A DNA stretch of 35,069 bases from Streptomyces somaliensis DSM 40738 (GTDB taxonomy: Bacteria > Actinomycetota > Actinomycetes > Streptomycetales > Streptomycetaceae), in contig JAAXOU010000021.1 in NCBI GenBank assembly GCA_012396115.1, positions 1 through 35,069 on the forward strand, written 5' to 3'. The notes under the pieces were generated by a model. That model saw only the letters and a program-made list of their open reading frames with translations. It was not told the origin of the DNA and did no database searches. Both the position numbers and the translations under genes were made by a program. Below, one piece after another: positions 17,330 to 28,309 of the stretch (positions are counted from its first letter, which is position 1; every line of letters starts with the position of its first letter).

Positions 17330-17489
17330 ACGGCGTGCCTGCCGACCGCACTCGGGATTTTCCCGCCCGCGTCCCGCGTCCCGCGTCCCACGCCCGCGCC
17401 GCCGCCCGCCGGGACGCCTACGCGGACCGCGACGGGGTGCGCGCGCAAGCCGCTGGGACCCCGAACGTCCGTGAACCCGGTGAACTCCC

Positions 17490-17960
17490 TCAGCCCACAG
17501 GGTCCGTCGTCACCAGCACGTAGTCGAAATAGAGGGGGTCACCCTCCTCGTCCACCGGGTACTCGAAGCTGCTGTTGTTCGCGAAGATCACCTTGAGCTC
17601 CGGCAGGACGTCGAAACCGAGGTCGTTCTCCTCGACGACATGGCCCCGTTCCTCGAGCCGCGCCAGCAACTCGTCACTCGGGGTGCGGAAGACGTCGAGA
17701 CCGTCGAGGGTGACCCTCATGTCCGCGTCCTCGTCGCGGAACCGCCACACCTCCACGTTGGTCAGCTCGCCCTTGCGGAAGCCGAGCATGACGTTCGCCC
17801 GGTAGCCCTCGTGCTTGCAGAGAACCTGTCCCGGCTCGGCCTCGGCGTCCGCGTCCGGGACGGTCAGGCCCAGCTCGCGCGCGGCGTGACCGGCCTCGTC
17901 GGCCGACATGCCGAACCGGAACGTCGCGAAGCCGATGTGCGGCAGCAGTTCCACGTCCAC
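17490..17960 (-). CDS. Probable immunity protein of the Rhs toxin
   Basis: I do not recognise the family of this 156-residue, strongly acidic protein. It opens with ELLPHIGFATFRFGMSADEA and continues through a beta-rich middle to FEYPVDEEGDPLYFDYVLVTTDP. No signal peptide or membrane segment is seen, so it should be cytoplasmic. It begins 31 bases after the Rhs stop codon on the same strand, the standard place for a cognate immunity gene. Its base composition (about 57% G+C in the 60 bases counted by hand) is lower than the surroundings, like the toxin tip. The GTG at 17960 is preferred because GAAGGAG lies 5 bases before it; GTGs at 17966 and 17954 are in frame, the former overlapping the ribosome binding site. 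Confidence 0.65.
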   Translation of the reverse strand: MDVELLPHIGFATFRFGMSADEAGHAARELGLTVPDADAEAEPGQVLCKHEGYRANVMLGFRKGELTNVEVWRFRDEDADMRVTLDGLDVFRTPSDELLARLEERGHVVEENDLGFDVLPELKVIFANNSSFEYPVDEEGDPLYFDYVLVTTDPVG

Positions 17961-17991
17961 GTCCACTCCTTCGTAGGTGCGTCGGGTTCCG

Positions 17992-20900
17992 TCATACCAG
18001 CAGGGCGTCCTCGTCGACCGTCCACCCTCGCTTGGCGAGCATCGCCTGGAAGTTCTTGTTGTCCTTCAGGCTCTCCACCATCTCCTTGATGTGGTCGTCG
18101 TACTTCCCGGGGAATCGTGTCTTGATGTCGTCGATGTCCATGCGCATGGCCTCCGTGAGCTTCCCCTGATTGATCAACTCACGCTGCCACTGCTGCCATG
18201 CCTGCGCCTCCAGGCTGGAGCCCGAGCTGTACAGCTTCTGGTGGTCGTCGAGATCCATGCGAATCGCCGGACCGTTGTTGACCTTCTGCTTCTTGTGCGG
18301 TCGGTTCGCGATGTAGAAGCCCGGCTCGATGACGTCCTTCCAGGCCGACTTGGGCGGAATGTGGTTGACCTCCATGTCGACGGTGGAGACCCGCCTCCCG
18401 TTCACCTTCTGGTTCGCCGGGAGCAGCCCCCCGTACCAGCCGGCCCTCGACGTGCAGCCCTTGGCGATCAACCCCTCGGGATCCACCAGCGTGTAGGGGT
18501 TGGTGACGTAGCCGGCCGGATTGGGGGAGGGAGCGAGCCCGAGGGGATCGGCGGACACGTAGCGGGCGGTCTCCGGGTCGTAGTGCCGGTGGACGTTGTA
18601 GTGCAGACCGGTCTCCGGGTCGTCGTACTGGCCCGGGAAGCGCAGGGGTGTGTAGGCGGTGGCGTCACGGTTCCACGCCGTGAGCCCCCAGACGGTGGAG
18701 CGGTTGTGCCAGGCGATGCCGCCCCGCTCGTCGACGAGTTCCGTGGGTGTGCCGACCAGGTCGGTGACGATCGCGAAGAAGCGGCTGTCGACCTCCTCCG
18801 GTCCGAAACCCTCGCCGAGGGTACGGCGCTCCAGCTGGGACAAGGGACGGTAACCCTCGTGGTCCCAGGTCAGGGTGACCCCGGAGGCCATGTCGGTCTG
18901 CTCGGCCAGCCGGGTGTCCTCCCACGAGAAGAGGACCGTGGCGGCGACCGCGGTGCCGTCGGAGGCCATGCGGTGCTTGGCGGTGCGGCGGCCGAGGGGG
19001 TCGTAGGAGTAGCGCCAGACCGTGCCGTCCGGGGTGGTGCAGGAGGTGAGCCGGTCCTCGGCGTCCCAGGTGTAGTGCCAGGTGTCCGGCTTGCGGGACG
19101 GGCGCTTCTTCCGGCGCGTGACGACCCGGCCGGCGTCGTCGTACGCGTAGCGCAGCCCGCCCGCGGAGACCAGTCGCGTCCCCTCGTACACCCGCTCCCC
19201 GCGGCTTTCCACGTGCTGGGCCCGGGCGGGCCACTGGGCGCCGGTCTGGTTGCCGATGGCGTCGTAGCTGTACCGCTCCGACCAGTCGTCCACGGCGACG
19301 CCGAGCGGCCGTCCCAGCGGGTCGAGGTCGAACCGGGCGGTCAGCCCCCTCAGCTCGTCGGTGGCGGAGACGAGAAGTCCGTCCGCGCGGTAGCCGAACG
19401 CCCGGGAGCGGACCCTTCGGCGGCCCGTGGACACCGTCTGGGACGTCAGCCGGCCGACGGCGTCCCACGTGGAGGTGATCGTCACCGGGGCGGCGGAGGG
19501 CCCGAAGGTGCGGGCCAGCTCGCGGCCCAGCAGGTCGCGGGAGAAGTCGAGGGCGTGGCCGGCCACCGCGACGCGGGTCCGGTTGCCGCTCTCGTCGTAC
19601 CCGTACGTGGTGACGGCGCCGGTCGGCGTGGTGCGCGACACCAACTCCCCGTGGGCGTCGTAACCGAACCGCATGGTGCGCCCGTCGACGGTCTCCGCCA
19701 GCAGGCGGCCCATCGCGTCGAACTCCAGGGCGAGGACGGACGTCGGTGTCTCGGCCCGGACCAGCCGGTCGGCCGCGTCGTAGGTGAACCGGGTGACCGT
19801 CCCGGCGGCGTCCTTCTCCAGCAGCCGGCCGACGGCGTCGTAGGTGAGGGCGAAGCGGTGGCCGGCCGGGGTGACACGGGCGGCGAGCCGGCCGGCCGCG
19901 TCGTGCTCGTAGCGGGTGGTGCGGCCGTCGAAGTCCGTCTCCGAAGTGGTCAGTCCGGTGGGGCCGTAGGTGTACGTCCAGGTCCGGCCCTGGGGATTGC
20001 GGACACCGGTGACCCGCAGTTCGGTGTCGTAGGTGAACTCGTACCGGGCCCCGTCCACACCGGTCCGCGCGGCCAGGAGGTCGAACCAGGTGTACTCGAA
20101 CCGGGCGGTGCCGCCCAGGGGATCGGTGTACGAGAGGCAGTTGCCCTCCTCGTCCCAGGTCCACGACTCGGCCGTCCCGTCCGGGGCGATGCGCCGGGAC
20201 AGCGAGCCGTCCGGGGTCCACTGCAGCCGGGTGACCGATCCGGCCGGGTCGGCCGACTCGCGGGGCCGCCCGAAGGCGTCCCGGGTCAGGGTGTAGGTGG
20301 CGCCCCGGGAGTCCGTGACCGACAGGGTGAGCCCCGCCGGATCGTTCACCCGACGCTCCGACAGGCCGCCCGGGAAGGTCACCGTGGCGACGGCGCCCGC
20401 CGCGTCGTACGTGTAGCGGGTGGACGTTCCGTCCGGGGCCGTCAGCGACAGCCGGTTCCCCCGGTCGTCGAAGGTCTGCCGCCAGACCGATCCGTCGGGG
20501 CCGGTCACCGCCACGGGCAGGTGCATCTCGTTGTAGACGACGGACGCGCGGCGCCCGTCGGGCAGCACCATCGAGACCAGGTCGCCGTGCCCGTCGTAAC
20601 CGAACTCGGCCGTGTTGCCGAGTTCGTCGGTGCGGGACAGCAGATTGTCGTACCGGTCCCAGGTGAAGTACACGGTGTGGCCGCGGGCGTCGGTCTCGGC
20701 GACCGTCTGGCCGAGACCGTTGAACCGCGTGACGGTCACCGCGCCCGTGGAGTCGGTGAACCGGGTGACACGGGCCTCGGTGTCGTAGGAGAAGCGGGAC
20801 GACAGCGCCCCGCCGGGGCCGATCGTCTCCGTCACGCGCCCGGCGGCGTCGTACACATAGGTGTACGTGTGCCCGTTCCGGTCGGTCCACGACGTCACCC

Positions 20901-22680
20901 GCCGGTGCTCGTCGTAGGTGAGGCGCAGGGGCACGCCGGACGAACCGGCGACCGACTCCAGGTTCCGATCGGCGTCGTATCCGAAGGAGGCGACGCGGAC
21001 CGGGCCTTCGGGAGTCTCCACGTCCAGGGTGGTGACCACCCCGCGCTGCGGGTCGGTGCCGACACGCACCCGGTAGCCCGCGTCATGGCTCACCAGCACG
21101 GGCAGGCCGTCCTCGGAGCGGTCTATCCGGTAGGCGTTGCCGTTGCGGTCCTCGACGTCGGTCAGCCAGTACAGCCCCGAGTGGTAAGGGTTGCCGGCGA
21201 AGCGCCGGGTGAGCCCCGTACGCGGATCGGTGACCGCGTACGTGACGTCACCGAGGACGCCCCGCCCGGCGAGGACGAGAGGCAGCCGTTCGCCCTCCAC
21301 CGGCAGCAGCTCCTGACCGGGCTCGGTCGGCACCGCCGGGTAGAACAGGACGGAGCCGTCCTCCCGCGCCCACGCGACGCCGGCCCCGGTCATCTCCAGG
21401 CGCTCGTCGAGCGTGGAGGCCCAACTGCTGCCGAAGCAGTGGCCGAAGAGATAACCGGATATGTGGGTGCGCCGCAGCGCCAGGGGGAGGACCCCGGGCA
21501 GGACGAGGTCGGTCTGGGGCATGACCGTCTCCCCGCTGGCCACGTCCACCGGGTCGGTCTTGCACCGCCTGTTGAGCAGGGACGCCGCGACCTCGCGCAG
21601 GCGGTCCAGTGCCTCGCGCATCGATGTGGGGCGACGTCGGCGTACCGGCTCGGAGCCGCCGTGGCGACGGTCCGGGCCGTCGCCCCCGTCCTCGCGGTCG
21701 TTCGCGGCGATGGCGCGCAGACGGTCGCGGACATCGCCGTCCGTCTCCCTGTGCGTCTTCGAGCCGCCCTTGATCGCGTCCGGGACCTTCTTGCCGATGT
21801 GGTCCCCGAGATCGTCCAGCGCCTTGGTGAGCTTCTCCGTGATGCCCTCGATGGAGGTGTCGAGCACGGCGGTCAGAGAGTCCTTGCCCTTGGCGCGCCC
21901 GTGGTGTCCCTTGGCCCTGCCGAGCTTGCTGCCGGCCCTGGACTTCATGGTGATCTGCACGGAGGCCAGATGCGTCGCGGCGTTGCCGTGGGCGTCGTGG
22001 TCGATCTTCGGGCCGCCGCCGGGGCCGGCGCCCGGGCCGGCGGAATTGAGCTGCAGTCCGTCCTTGCCCGCCTGCGCGGTCCGGCCGGTGTCGTACCCGT
22101 TCTGGACCCCGGCCGCGTTGAGCGCGGTCTGGATCGCGAGGTCGGCGACGATGTTCTCGATCGCGGCGACCGCGGGCGCGGTGAGCGTGGCGACGATCTC
22201 GGCGACGGCCGCGTCCGCCATCTCCTTCATGATTCGCTTGAACGCGATGCGGGTCGCGGTGATCTTCGCTCCGGCCAGCAATGTCGACAGGCCGGCCGTC
22301 ACCGGCGCGAACGCCAGCGTGATTCCCACCGTCGCGCACAGATCGGCCAGTTCGCCCACCGCGGCGATCTTCCGGGCGACGATGATGTCGGCGACCCGGT
22401 CGAGGGCACCCGCCACCAGGCGGGCCGCCTTCGCCAGATCCTTGTGCTTGCCCTGCACCTTGGACCAGTGGTCGTCCAGGGCGGTGAGCGACTCGCTCTG
22501 CCCGCTGGACAGCAGCGTCTGTACGTGGGCGTACGCGGTGCCCGCGTCGTCGTCGGCGTCGTCCGCGAACTCCCGCAACGCGTCGGCCATGTCGCGGTAC
22601 GCGTCCTCGTCCACGTTCGGCCAGCCCACACCGATGACATCGAGCATCGTGTCGACGCCTTCAGGTATCACATATCCCAC
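17992..22680 (-). CDS. Rhs/YD-repeat polymorphic toxin with HNH-like nuclease tip
   Basis: This 1562-residue protein has these parts in order. Residues 1 to about 200 are helical, WXG100/CpnT-like (VGWPNVDEDAYRDMADALREF), followed by a Gly-rich and basic linker. A DUF6531 segment starts near 373 (CKTDPVDVASGETVMPQTDL). A long YD-repeat shell runs from about 500 to 1390 (GYDADRN, YVYDAAGRV, TYDAVGRLLEK and many more). The Rhs core end RYVSADPLGL…NPYTLVDPEGL precedes a variable tip of about 158 residues (1405-1562). The tip carries MEVNHIPP, DLDDHQK and KYDDHIKEM, giving Glu/His residues at about 1437, 1440, 1480 and 1530. This resembles HNH/endonuclease VII toxins (Tox-HNH-EHHH type, tentative). 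GTG at 22680 was chosen for the match to relatives (GYVIPEGVDTMLD); GGGGG lies upstream. The start could differ by some codons. Confidence 0.88.
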   Translation of the reverse strand: MGYVIPEGVDTMLDVIGVGWPNVDEDAYRDMADALREFADDADDDAGTAYAHVQTLLSSGQSESLTALDDHWSKVQGKHKDLAKAARLVAGALDRVADIIVARKIAAVGELADLCATVGITLAFAPVTAGLSTLLAGAKITATRIAFKRIMKEMADAAVAEIVATLTAPAVAAIENIVADLAIQTALNAAGVQNGYDTGRTAQAGKDGLQLNSAGPGAGPGGGPKIDHDAHGNAATHLASVQITMKSRAGSKLGRAKGHHGRAKGKDSLTAVLDTSIEGITEKLTKALDDLGDHIGKKVPDAIKGGSKTHRETDGDVRDRLRAIAANDREDGGDGPDRRHGGSEPVRRRRPTSMREALDRLREVAASLLNRRCKTDPVDVASGETVMPQTDLVLPGVLPLALRRTHISGYLFGHCFGSSWASTLDERLEMTGAGVAWAREDGSVLFYPAVPTEPGQELLPVEGERLPLVLAGRGVLGDVTYAVTDPRTGLTRRFAGNPYHSGLYWLTDVEDRNGNAYRIDRSEDGLPVLVSHDAGYRVRVGTDPQRGVVTTLDVETPEGPVRVASFGYDADRNLESVAGSSGVPLRLTYDEHRRVTSWTDRNGHTYTYVYDAAGRVTETIGPGGALSSRFSYDTEARVTRFTDSTGAVTVTRFNGLGQTVAETDARGHTVYFTWDRYDNLLSRTDELGNTAEFGYDGHGDLVSMVLPDGRRASVVYNEMHLPVAVTGPDGSVWRQTFDDRGNRLSLTAPDGTSTRYTYDAAGAVATVTFPGGLSERRVNDPAGLTLSVTDSRGATYTLTRDAFGRPRESADPAGSVTRLQWTPDGSLSRRIAPDGTAESWTWDEEGNCLSYTDPLGGTARFEYTWFDLLAARTGVDGARYEFTYDTELRVTGVRNPQGRTWTYTYGPTGLTTSETDFDGRTTRYEHDAAGRLAARVTPAGHRFALTYDAVGRLLEKDAAGTVTRFTYDAADRLVRAETPTSVLALEFDAMGRLLAETVDGRTMRFGYDAHGELVSRTTPTGAVTTYGYDESGNRTRVAVAGHALDFSRDLLGRELARTFGPSAAPVTITSTWDAVGRLTSQTVSTGRRRVRSRAFGYRADGLLVSATDELRGLTARFDLDPLGRPLGVAVDDWSERYSYDAIGNQTGAQWPARAQHVESRGERVYEGTRLVSAGGLRYAYDDAGRVVTRRKKRPSRKPDTWHYTWDAEDRLTSCTTPDGTVWRYSYDPLGRRTAKHRMASDGTAVAATVLFSWEDTRLAEQTDMASGVTLTWDHEGYRPLSQLERRTLGEGFGPEEVDSRFFAIVTDLVGTPTELVDERGGIAWHNRSTVWGLTAWNRDATAYTPLRFPGQYDDPETGLHYNVHRHYDPETARYVSADPLGLAPSPNPAGYVTNPYTLVDPEGLIAKGCTSRAGWYGGLLPANQKVNGRRVSTVDMEVNHIPPKSAWKDVIEPGFYIANRPHKKQKVNNGPAIRMDLDDHQKLYSSGSSLEAQAWQQWQRELINQGKLTEAMRMDIDDIKTRFPGKYDDHIKEMVESLKDNKNFQAMLAKRGWTVDEDALLV
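17995..18468 (-). other. Variable toxin tip of the Rhs protein (lower G+C)
   Basis: This stretch encodes everything after the conserved DPEGL core end. In a 60-base line counted by hand (18061-18120) G+C is about 57%, against about 70% for a line in the YD core (20041-20100). This is consistent with the tip and its immunity gene having been exchanged as a module. Confidence 0.55.
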
Positions 22681-23091
22681 GATTCGGCAGCCCCCGTTCC
22701 ACTCGCCACACGAAAGTGTGTTCAACAGTCTGGCATGTGACGTCTTTTCGGCCATGGCCGGAGGGCCGGGAGCGGCACGAGGGCCCGTTCCCCGCACGGC
22801 TTCACCGATCCCCTGTCGCACAACCCGGCGCCCCGAACGGGGAGTTGCCGACATTCGGACCGGACAGCGACCCGAGTGACCTCAACCGCCGGACAGCGCG
22901 GTTCGCGGACGTCGCCGTTCGGCCGCCGGCCGGCGGGTGGAGTACGGCGGGGAGAGCGACGACCGCCCCGACGCCCGGCGCGGCGGCGCTCCTCTCCGAG
23001 GCCGGTCGGGGCTCGGGGTGAACCCGTCGCGGACCGCGTCGGCGCCCCGGTGAGCCGTCCGCCGGCCCCCGACTGCCCCTCAGACCCCTCA
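22681..23091. other. Gap between the divergent Rhs and argC genes
   Basis: These 411 bases hold no gene I can support. A short hairpin, CACAC-GAAA-GTGTG (22707-22720), lies upstream of the Rhs start next to a TTGAAC -35-like box (minus strand, 22720-22725) whose -10 partner is poor. The rest is GC-rich sequence without conserved coding pattern in either direction. Confidence 0.4.
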
Positions 23092-24272
<1,181 letters not shown>

Positions 24273-24276
<4 letters not shown>

Positions 24277-25448
24277 GCGTCACGGCAGCCAAGGGGTTCG
24301 CGGCGGCGGGCATCGCCGCCGGGATCAAGGAGAACGGCAACCCGGACCTGGCCCTCGTGGTCAACCGCGGCCCCCGCCGCGCCGCCGCGGGCGTCTTCAC
24401 CTCCAACCGCGTCAAGGCCGCCCCCGTCCTGTGGTCGGAGCGGGTCCTCGGGGGCGGCGAAGTGGCCGCCGTCGTCCTCAACTCGGGCGGCGCCAACGCC
24501 TGCACCGGCCCCCGGGGCCTCCGGGACGCGCGCGCCACCGCCGAGAGGGCCGCCGAGGTCCTCGGCGTCGACGCGGGCGGGGTCGCCGTCGCCTCCACCG
24601 GTCTCATCGGCGTCCACCTCCCCATGGACAGGCTCCTGCCCGGCGTGGGGAAGGCCGCCGCCGAACTGTCCGAACACGGCGGCGACAGGGCCGCCATCGC
24701 CATCAAGACCACCGACACGGTCCACAAGACCGCCGTCGTCACCCGCGGCGCCCCCGGCCCGGGGACCGCCGGGACGTGGACGGTCGGCGGCATGGCCAAG
24801 GGCGCCGGAATGCTCGCCCCCGGCCTCGCCACCATGCTCGTCGTCCTCACCACCGACGCCGACCTCGGCGCCCCCGAGCTGGACAAGGCGCTGCGGGCCG
24901 CCGTCCGCGTCACCTTCGACCGGGTCGACTCCGACGGCTGCACGTCCACCAACGACACCGTCCTGCTGCTTGCCTCCGGCGCCTCCGGCGCCACCCCCGC
25001 CTACGACGACTTCGCCGACGCGGTGCGGGAGGTCTGCGACGACCTCGCCCGGCAGCTCGTCGCCGACGCCGAGGGCGCCTCCAAGGACATCCGGGTCGAG
25101 GTGGTCAACGCCGCCTCCGAGGCCGACGCCGTCGAGGTCGGCCGGTCCATCGCCCGCAACAACCTCCTCAAGTGCGCCGTCCACGGCGAGGACCCCAACT
25201 GGGGCCGCGTCCTGGCCGCGATCGGCACCACCGGCGCCGTCTTCGAACCGGACCGGCTGGGCGTCGCCATCAACGGCGTCCAGGTCTGCCGCGACGGCTC
25301 CGTGGGCGACGACCGCGACCTGGTCGACATGCGCTACCGGGAGGTCGTCATCACCGCCGACCTCGCCGCGGGCACCGAGTCCGCCGTCATCCTCACCAAC
25401 GACCTCACCGCCGACTACGTCCACGAGAACAGCGCCTACAGCTCATGA
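24273..25448 (+). CDS. argJ: Glutamate N-acetyltransferase / ornithine acetyltransferase
   Basis: This 391-residue enzyme transfers acetyl from N-acetylornithine to glutamate, closing the cyclic arginine pathway. The N-terminal region ([23 protein letters not shown]) and the self-cleavage site KTTDT (about 147-151) are present; the Thr after the cleavage point is the nucleophile of the mature beta chain. Later motifs [12 protein letters not shown] and [13 protein letters not shown] are intact. GTG at 24273 follows GGAG 8 bases upstream. Its stop overlaps the argB start as ATGA (25445-25448). Confidence 0.95.
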
Positions 25449-26347
25449 GCACCCGCAGGAACACCGCGCTGCCGAAGGCCCGCACCCTGGTCGAGGCACT
25501 GCCCTGGCTCACCCGCCACCACGGCAGGACGGTCGTCGTCAAGTTCGGCGGCAACGCCATGGTCGACGACGACCTGAAGGCGGCCTTCGCCCAGGACGTC
25601 GTCTTCCTCCGGCGCGCCGGCCTGAGGCCCGTCGTCGTGCACGGCGGCGGCCCCCAGATCAGCGCCGCCCTCGACCGGCACGGCCTGACCAGCGAGTTCA
25701 GGGCCGGCCTGCGCGTCACCACGCCCGAGGCGATGGACGTCGTACGGATGGTCCTCGCCGGCCGGGTCCAGCGCGAGCTCGTCGGGCTGCTCAACCGGCA
25801 CGGCCCGCTCGCCGTCGGCCTCACCGGCGAGGACGCCCACACCCTGACCGCCACCCGGCACCGACCGCTCGTCGACGGGGAGCCCGTCGACATCGGCCGC
25901 GTCGGGGAGATCACCGCCGTCGACACGGGCGCCGTCGAGGCGCTCCTGGCCGACGGCCGCATCCCCGTCGTGTCGTCGATCGCCCGCTCGGAGGACGACG
26001 AACATGTCTACAACGTCAATGCTGATACGGCGGCTGCGGCACTCGCTGCGGCGCTGGGCGCCGAGACGCTGATGGTCCTCACCGACGTCGAGGGCCTCTA
26101 CGAGGACTGGCCGCACAGCGACGAGGTCGTCAGCCGCCTCACCGCCACCGAACTGGAGAAGCTCCTGCCCGGGCTGTCCAGCGGCATGGTCCCCAAGATG
26201 GAGGGCTGCCTCCACGCCGTGCGCAACGGCGTCCGCACCGCCCGCGTCATCGACGGGCGCGTCCCGCACGCGATCCTGCTGGAGATCTTCACCGACGAGG
26301 GCGTCGGCACCATGGTGGTGCCCGACGTGCAGGGGGCACCCGCATGA
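25445..26347 (+). CDS. argB: Acetylglutamate kinase
   Basis: This 300-residue amino-acid kinase phosphorylates N-acetylglutamate with ATP, the committed second step. The nucleotide loop [10 protein letters not shown] and substrate-binding [10 protein letters not shown] are near the N-terminus, followed by the conserved [21 protein letters not shown] and [13 protein letters not shown]. In many organisms with the cyclic (argJ) pathway this kinase is the arginine feedback point. It overlaps argJ upstream and argD downstream by 4 bases each (ATGA), so the four enzymes are translationally coupled. Confidence 0.96.
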   Translation: MSTRRNTALPKARTLVEALPWLTRHHGRTVVVKFGGNAMVDDDLKAAFAQDVVFLRRAGLRPVVVHGGGPQISAALDRHGLTSEFRAGLRVTTPEAMDVVRMVLAGRVQRELVGLLNRHGPLAVGLTGEDAHTLTATRHRPLVDGEPVDIGRVGEITAVDTGAVEALLADGRIPVVSSIARSEDDEHVYNVNADTAAAALAAALGAETLMVLTDVEGLYEDWPHSDEVVSRLTATELEKLLPGLSSGMVPKMEGCLHAVRNGVRTARVIDGRVPHAILLEIFTDEGVGTMVVPDVQGAPA

Positions 26348-27546
26348 GCAACGAGCGGCTCACGCGCCGCTGGCGGTCCGCCCTCGCCGACACCTACGGC
26401 ACCCCCCGCCTCCCGCTCGCGCGCGGCGAGGGCTGCCGCGTCTGGGACGCCGACGGCAGGGAGTACCTGGACTTCGTCGGCGGCATCGCGGTCAACGCCC
26501 TCGGCCACGCCCACCCGGCGGTCGTCCGGGCGGTCGGCGAGCAGGTCGCCACCCTCGCCCACGTCTCCAACCTCTTCGCCGCCGAACCGCCCGTCGCCCT
26601 CGCCGAACGGCTCCTGCGGCTGTTCGGCCGCCCCGGCCGGGTCTACTTCTGCAACTCGGGGGCCGAGGCCAACGAAGCCGCCTTCAAGATCGGGCGCCTG
26701 ACGGGCCGCCGGCACACGGTCGCCGCCGTCGGCGGCTTCCACGGCCGCACCATGGGCGCCCTCGCCCTCACCGGCCAGGAGGGCAAGCGGGCGCCGTTCC
26801 ACCCGCTGCCCGGCGACGTCACGCACGTCCCGTACGGCGACGCGGACGCCCTGCGGGCCGCCGTCACCACCGACACCGCCCTCCTCGTCCTCGAACCGAT
26901 CCAGGGCGAGGCCGGCGTCGTCGTCCCGCCCCCGGGCTACCTGGAGGCGGCCCGCGAGATCACCCGCGCCACCGGCACCCTCCTGGTCCTGGACGAGGTG
27001 CAGACGGGCGTCGGCCGCTGCGGCCACTGGTTCGAGCACCAGGCGCACGGGGTCGAGCCCGACGTCGTCACCCTCGCCAAGGGCCTCGGCGGCGGCCTCC
27101 CGATCGGCGCGGCCGTCGCGTTCGGGGAGGCGGCCGGCCTGCTCGGGCCCGGCCACCACGGCTCCACCTTCGGCGGCAACCCCGTCGCCTGCGCCGCCGC
27201 GCTCGCCGTCCTCGACACCCTCGCCGCCGACGGCGCGCTCGACCGGGTCAAACGCGTCGGCGAACGGCTGCGCGGCGGGATCGAGGGCCTGGGGCACCCG
27301 TTGGTCTCCCGCGTCCGCGGCGCGGGCCTGCTGCTGGGTATCGTGCTCACCGAGCCCCTCGCACCCCGGGTGCAGCAGGCGGCTCAGGACGCCGGCCTCC
27401 TGGTGAACGCGCCCGCCCCCGACGTCGTCCGGCTGACGCCGCCGCTGATCGCCGGGGACGACGAGGCGGACGCGTTCCTCCGGGCCCTGCCCGGCGTCCT
27501 GGAGGCGGCCACCGCGGCCGACGGGGAGAGACGAGCCGGAGAATGA
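26344..27546 (+). CDS. argD: Acetylornithine aminotransferase
   Basis: This 400-residue class III PLP aminotransferase converts N-acetylglutamate semialdehyde to N-acetylornithine with glutamate as donor. Family motifs in order are [44 protein letters not shown] and [15 protein letters not shown], the last holding the PLP-binding Lys. ATG at 26344 overlaps the argB stop. Seven bases separate its stop from argR. Confidence 0.95.
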   Translation: MSNERLTRRWRSALADTYGTPRLPLARGEGCRVWDADGREYLDFVGGIAVNALGHAHPAVVRAVGEQVATLAHVSNLFAAEPPVALAERLLRLFGRPGRVYFCNSGAEANEAAFKIGRLTGRRHTVAAVGGFHGRTMGALALTGQEGKRAPFHPLPGDVTHVPYGDADALRAAVTTDTALLVLEPIQGEAGVVVPPPGYLEAAREITRATGTLLVLDEVQTGVGRCGHWFEHQAHGVEPDVVTLAKGLGGGLPIGAAVAFGEAAGLLGPGHHGSTFGGNPVACAAALAVLDTLAADGALDRVKRVGERLRGGIEGLGHPLVSRVRGAGLLLGIVLTEPLAPRVQQAAQDAGLLVNAPAPDVVRLTPPLIAGDDEADAFLRALPGVLEAATAADGERRAGE

Positions 27547-27553
27547 CACAGAG

Positions 27554-28090
27554 ATGACCGAGGCGCAGGGCAACGGCCAGGGCGGCCCGTCCGTACCGCA
27601 GACCCGCACGGCACGGCACCGCCGGATCGTGGACATCCTCAACCGGCAGCCGGTGCGCTCGCAGAGCCAGCTCGCCAGGCTCCTCGCGGACGACGGGCTG
27701 AGCGTCACCCAGGCGACGCTCAGCCGCGACCTCGACGAACTGGGCGCGGTGAAGATCCGCAACACCGGCGGCGAGCTGATCTACGCCGTGCCGAGCGAGG
27801 GGGGGTTCCGCACGCCCCAGGCGCCGCTGGGCGAGTCCGCCAAGGAGGAGCGCATGCGGCGCCTCTCCGGGGAACTCCTCATCTCGGCCGAGGCCTCGGC
27901 CAACCTGGTCGTCCTGCGCACGCCGCCCGGAGCGGCCCAGTTCCTCGCCTCGGCCATCGACCAGGCGGAGCTCCACGCGATCCTCGGCACCATCGCGGGC
28001 GACGACACGCTGCTGCTCATCTCCCGCGACCCGGCCGGCGGGCAGGCCCTCGCCGATCACCTGCTGCGCCTCGCCCAGAAGGAGCGCTGA
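27554..28090 (+). CDS. argR: Arginine repressor ArgR
   Basis: This 178-residue regulator has an N-terminal winged HTH ([20 protein letters not shown] … [19 protein letters not shown]), with the Ser-Arg of the recognition helix. The C-terminal hexamerisation and arginine-binding domain contains the [12 protein letters not shown] motif with the arginine-contacting Asp pair. With arginine bound it should repress at ARG boxes; candidate sites precede argC and argG. A disordered N-terminal extension of about 16 residues is usual in Streptomyces. No ARG box was seen directly before argR, so it depends on the argC promoter and is thereby autoregulated. Confidence 0.95.
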   Translation: MTEAQGNGQGGPSVPQTRTARHRRIVDILNRQPVRSQSQLARLLADDGLSVTQATLSRDLDELGAVKIRNTGGELIYAVPSEGGFRTPQAPLGESAKEERMRRLSGELLISAEASANLVVLRTPPGAAQFLASAIDQAELHAILGTIAGDDTLLLISRDPAGGQALADHLLRLAQKER

Positions 28091-28107
28091 GGCCCGCCCC
28101 GCACGGA

Positions 28108-28142
28108 GCCCGCCCGCCCCGCGGGGGCCCGGACGGGCGGGC
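28108..28142 (+). terminator. Terminator hairpin after argR
   Basis: GCCCGCCCG (28108-28116) pairs with CGGGCGGGC (28134-28142), with an inner CCCCGCGGGG stretch. No T-run. It can serve both argR and the convergent PNPOx-family gene. The remaining gap to 28309 contains no supportable gene. Confidence 0.55.
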
Positions 28143-28309
28143 GCCGCGCCGGGCGGTGCGAGCCCGGCCCCCACCGCCGGCGGCCCCGTCCGGCGGCCGT
28201 ACGAGCCGGACCGCCCCCGGCACCACCGCGCCCCGGCACCACCGCGGCGTCCCCCGGCGCCGGACGCGAACGGCGGTGCGCGCCCCGGCCGCCGGGCGCT
28301 CCCGGCCCC

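Noticed and set aside
17371..17391. Tandem GTCCCGC heptamers (about three copies)
   Set aside because: Too short and imperfect to support a CRISPR, integration site or regulatory array; likely replication slippage.
18469..22680. DNA-level tandem repeats inside the Rhs gene
   Set aside because: The repeats are degenerate at protein level (YD motifs) and not conserved as nucleotide repeats.
17977..22740. A 1587-codon open frame antisense to the Rhs gene
   Set aside because: It is an effect of high G+C on the complementary frame: the text is Gly/Val/Arg repeats without domains, whereas the minus strand gives clear YD repeats.
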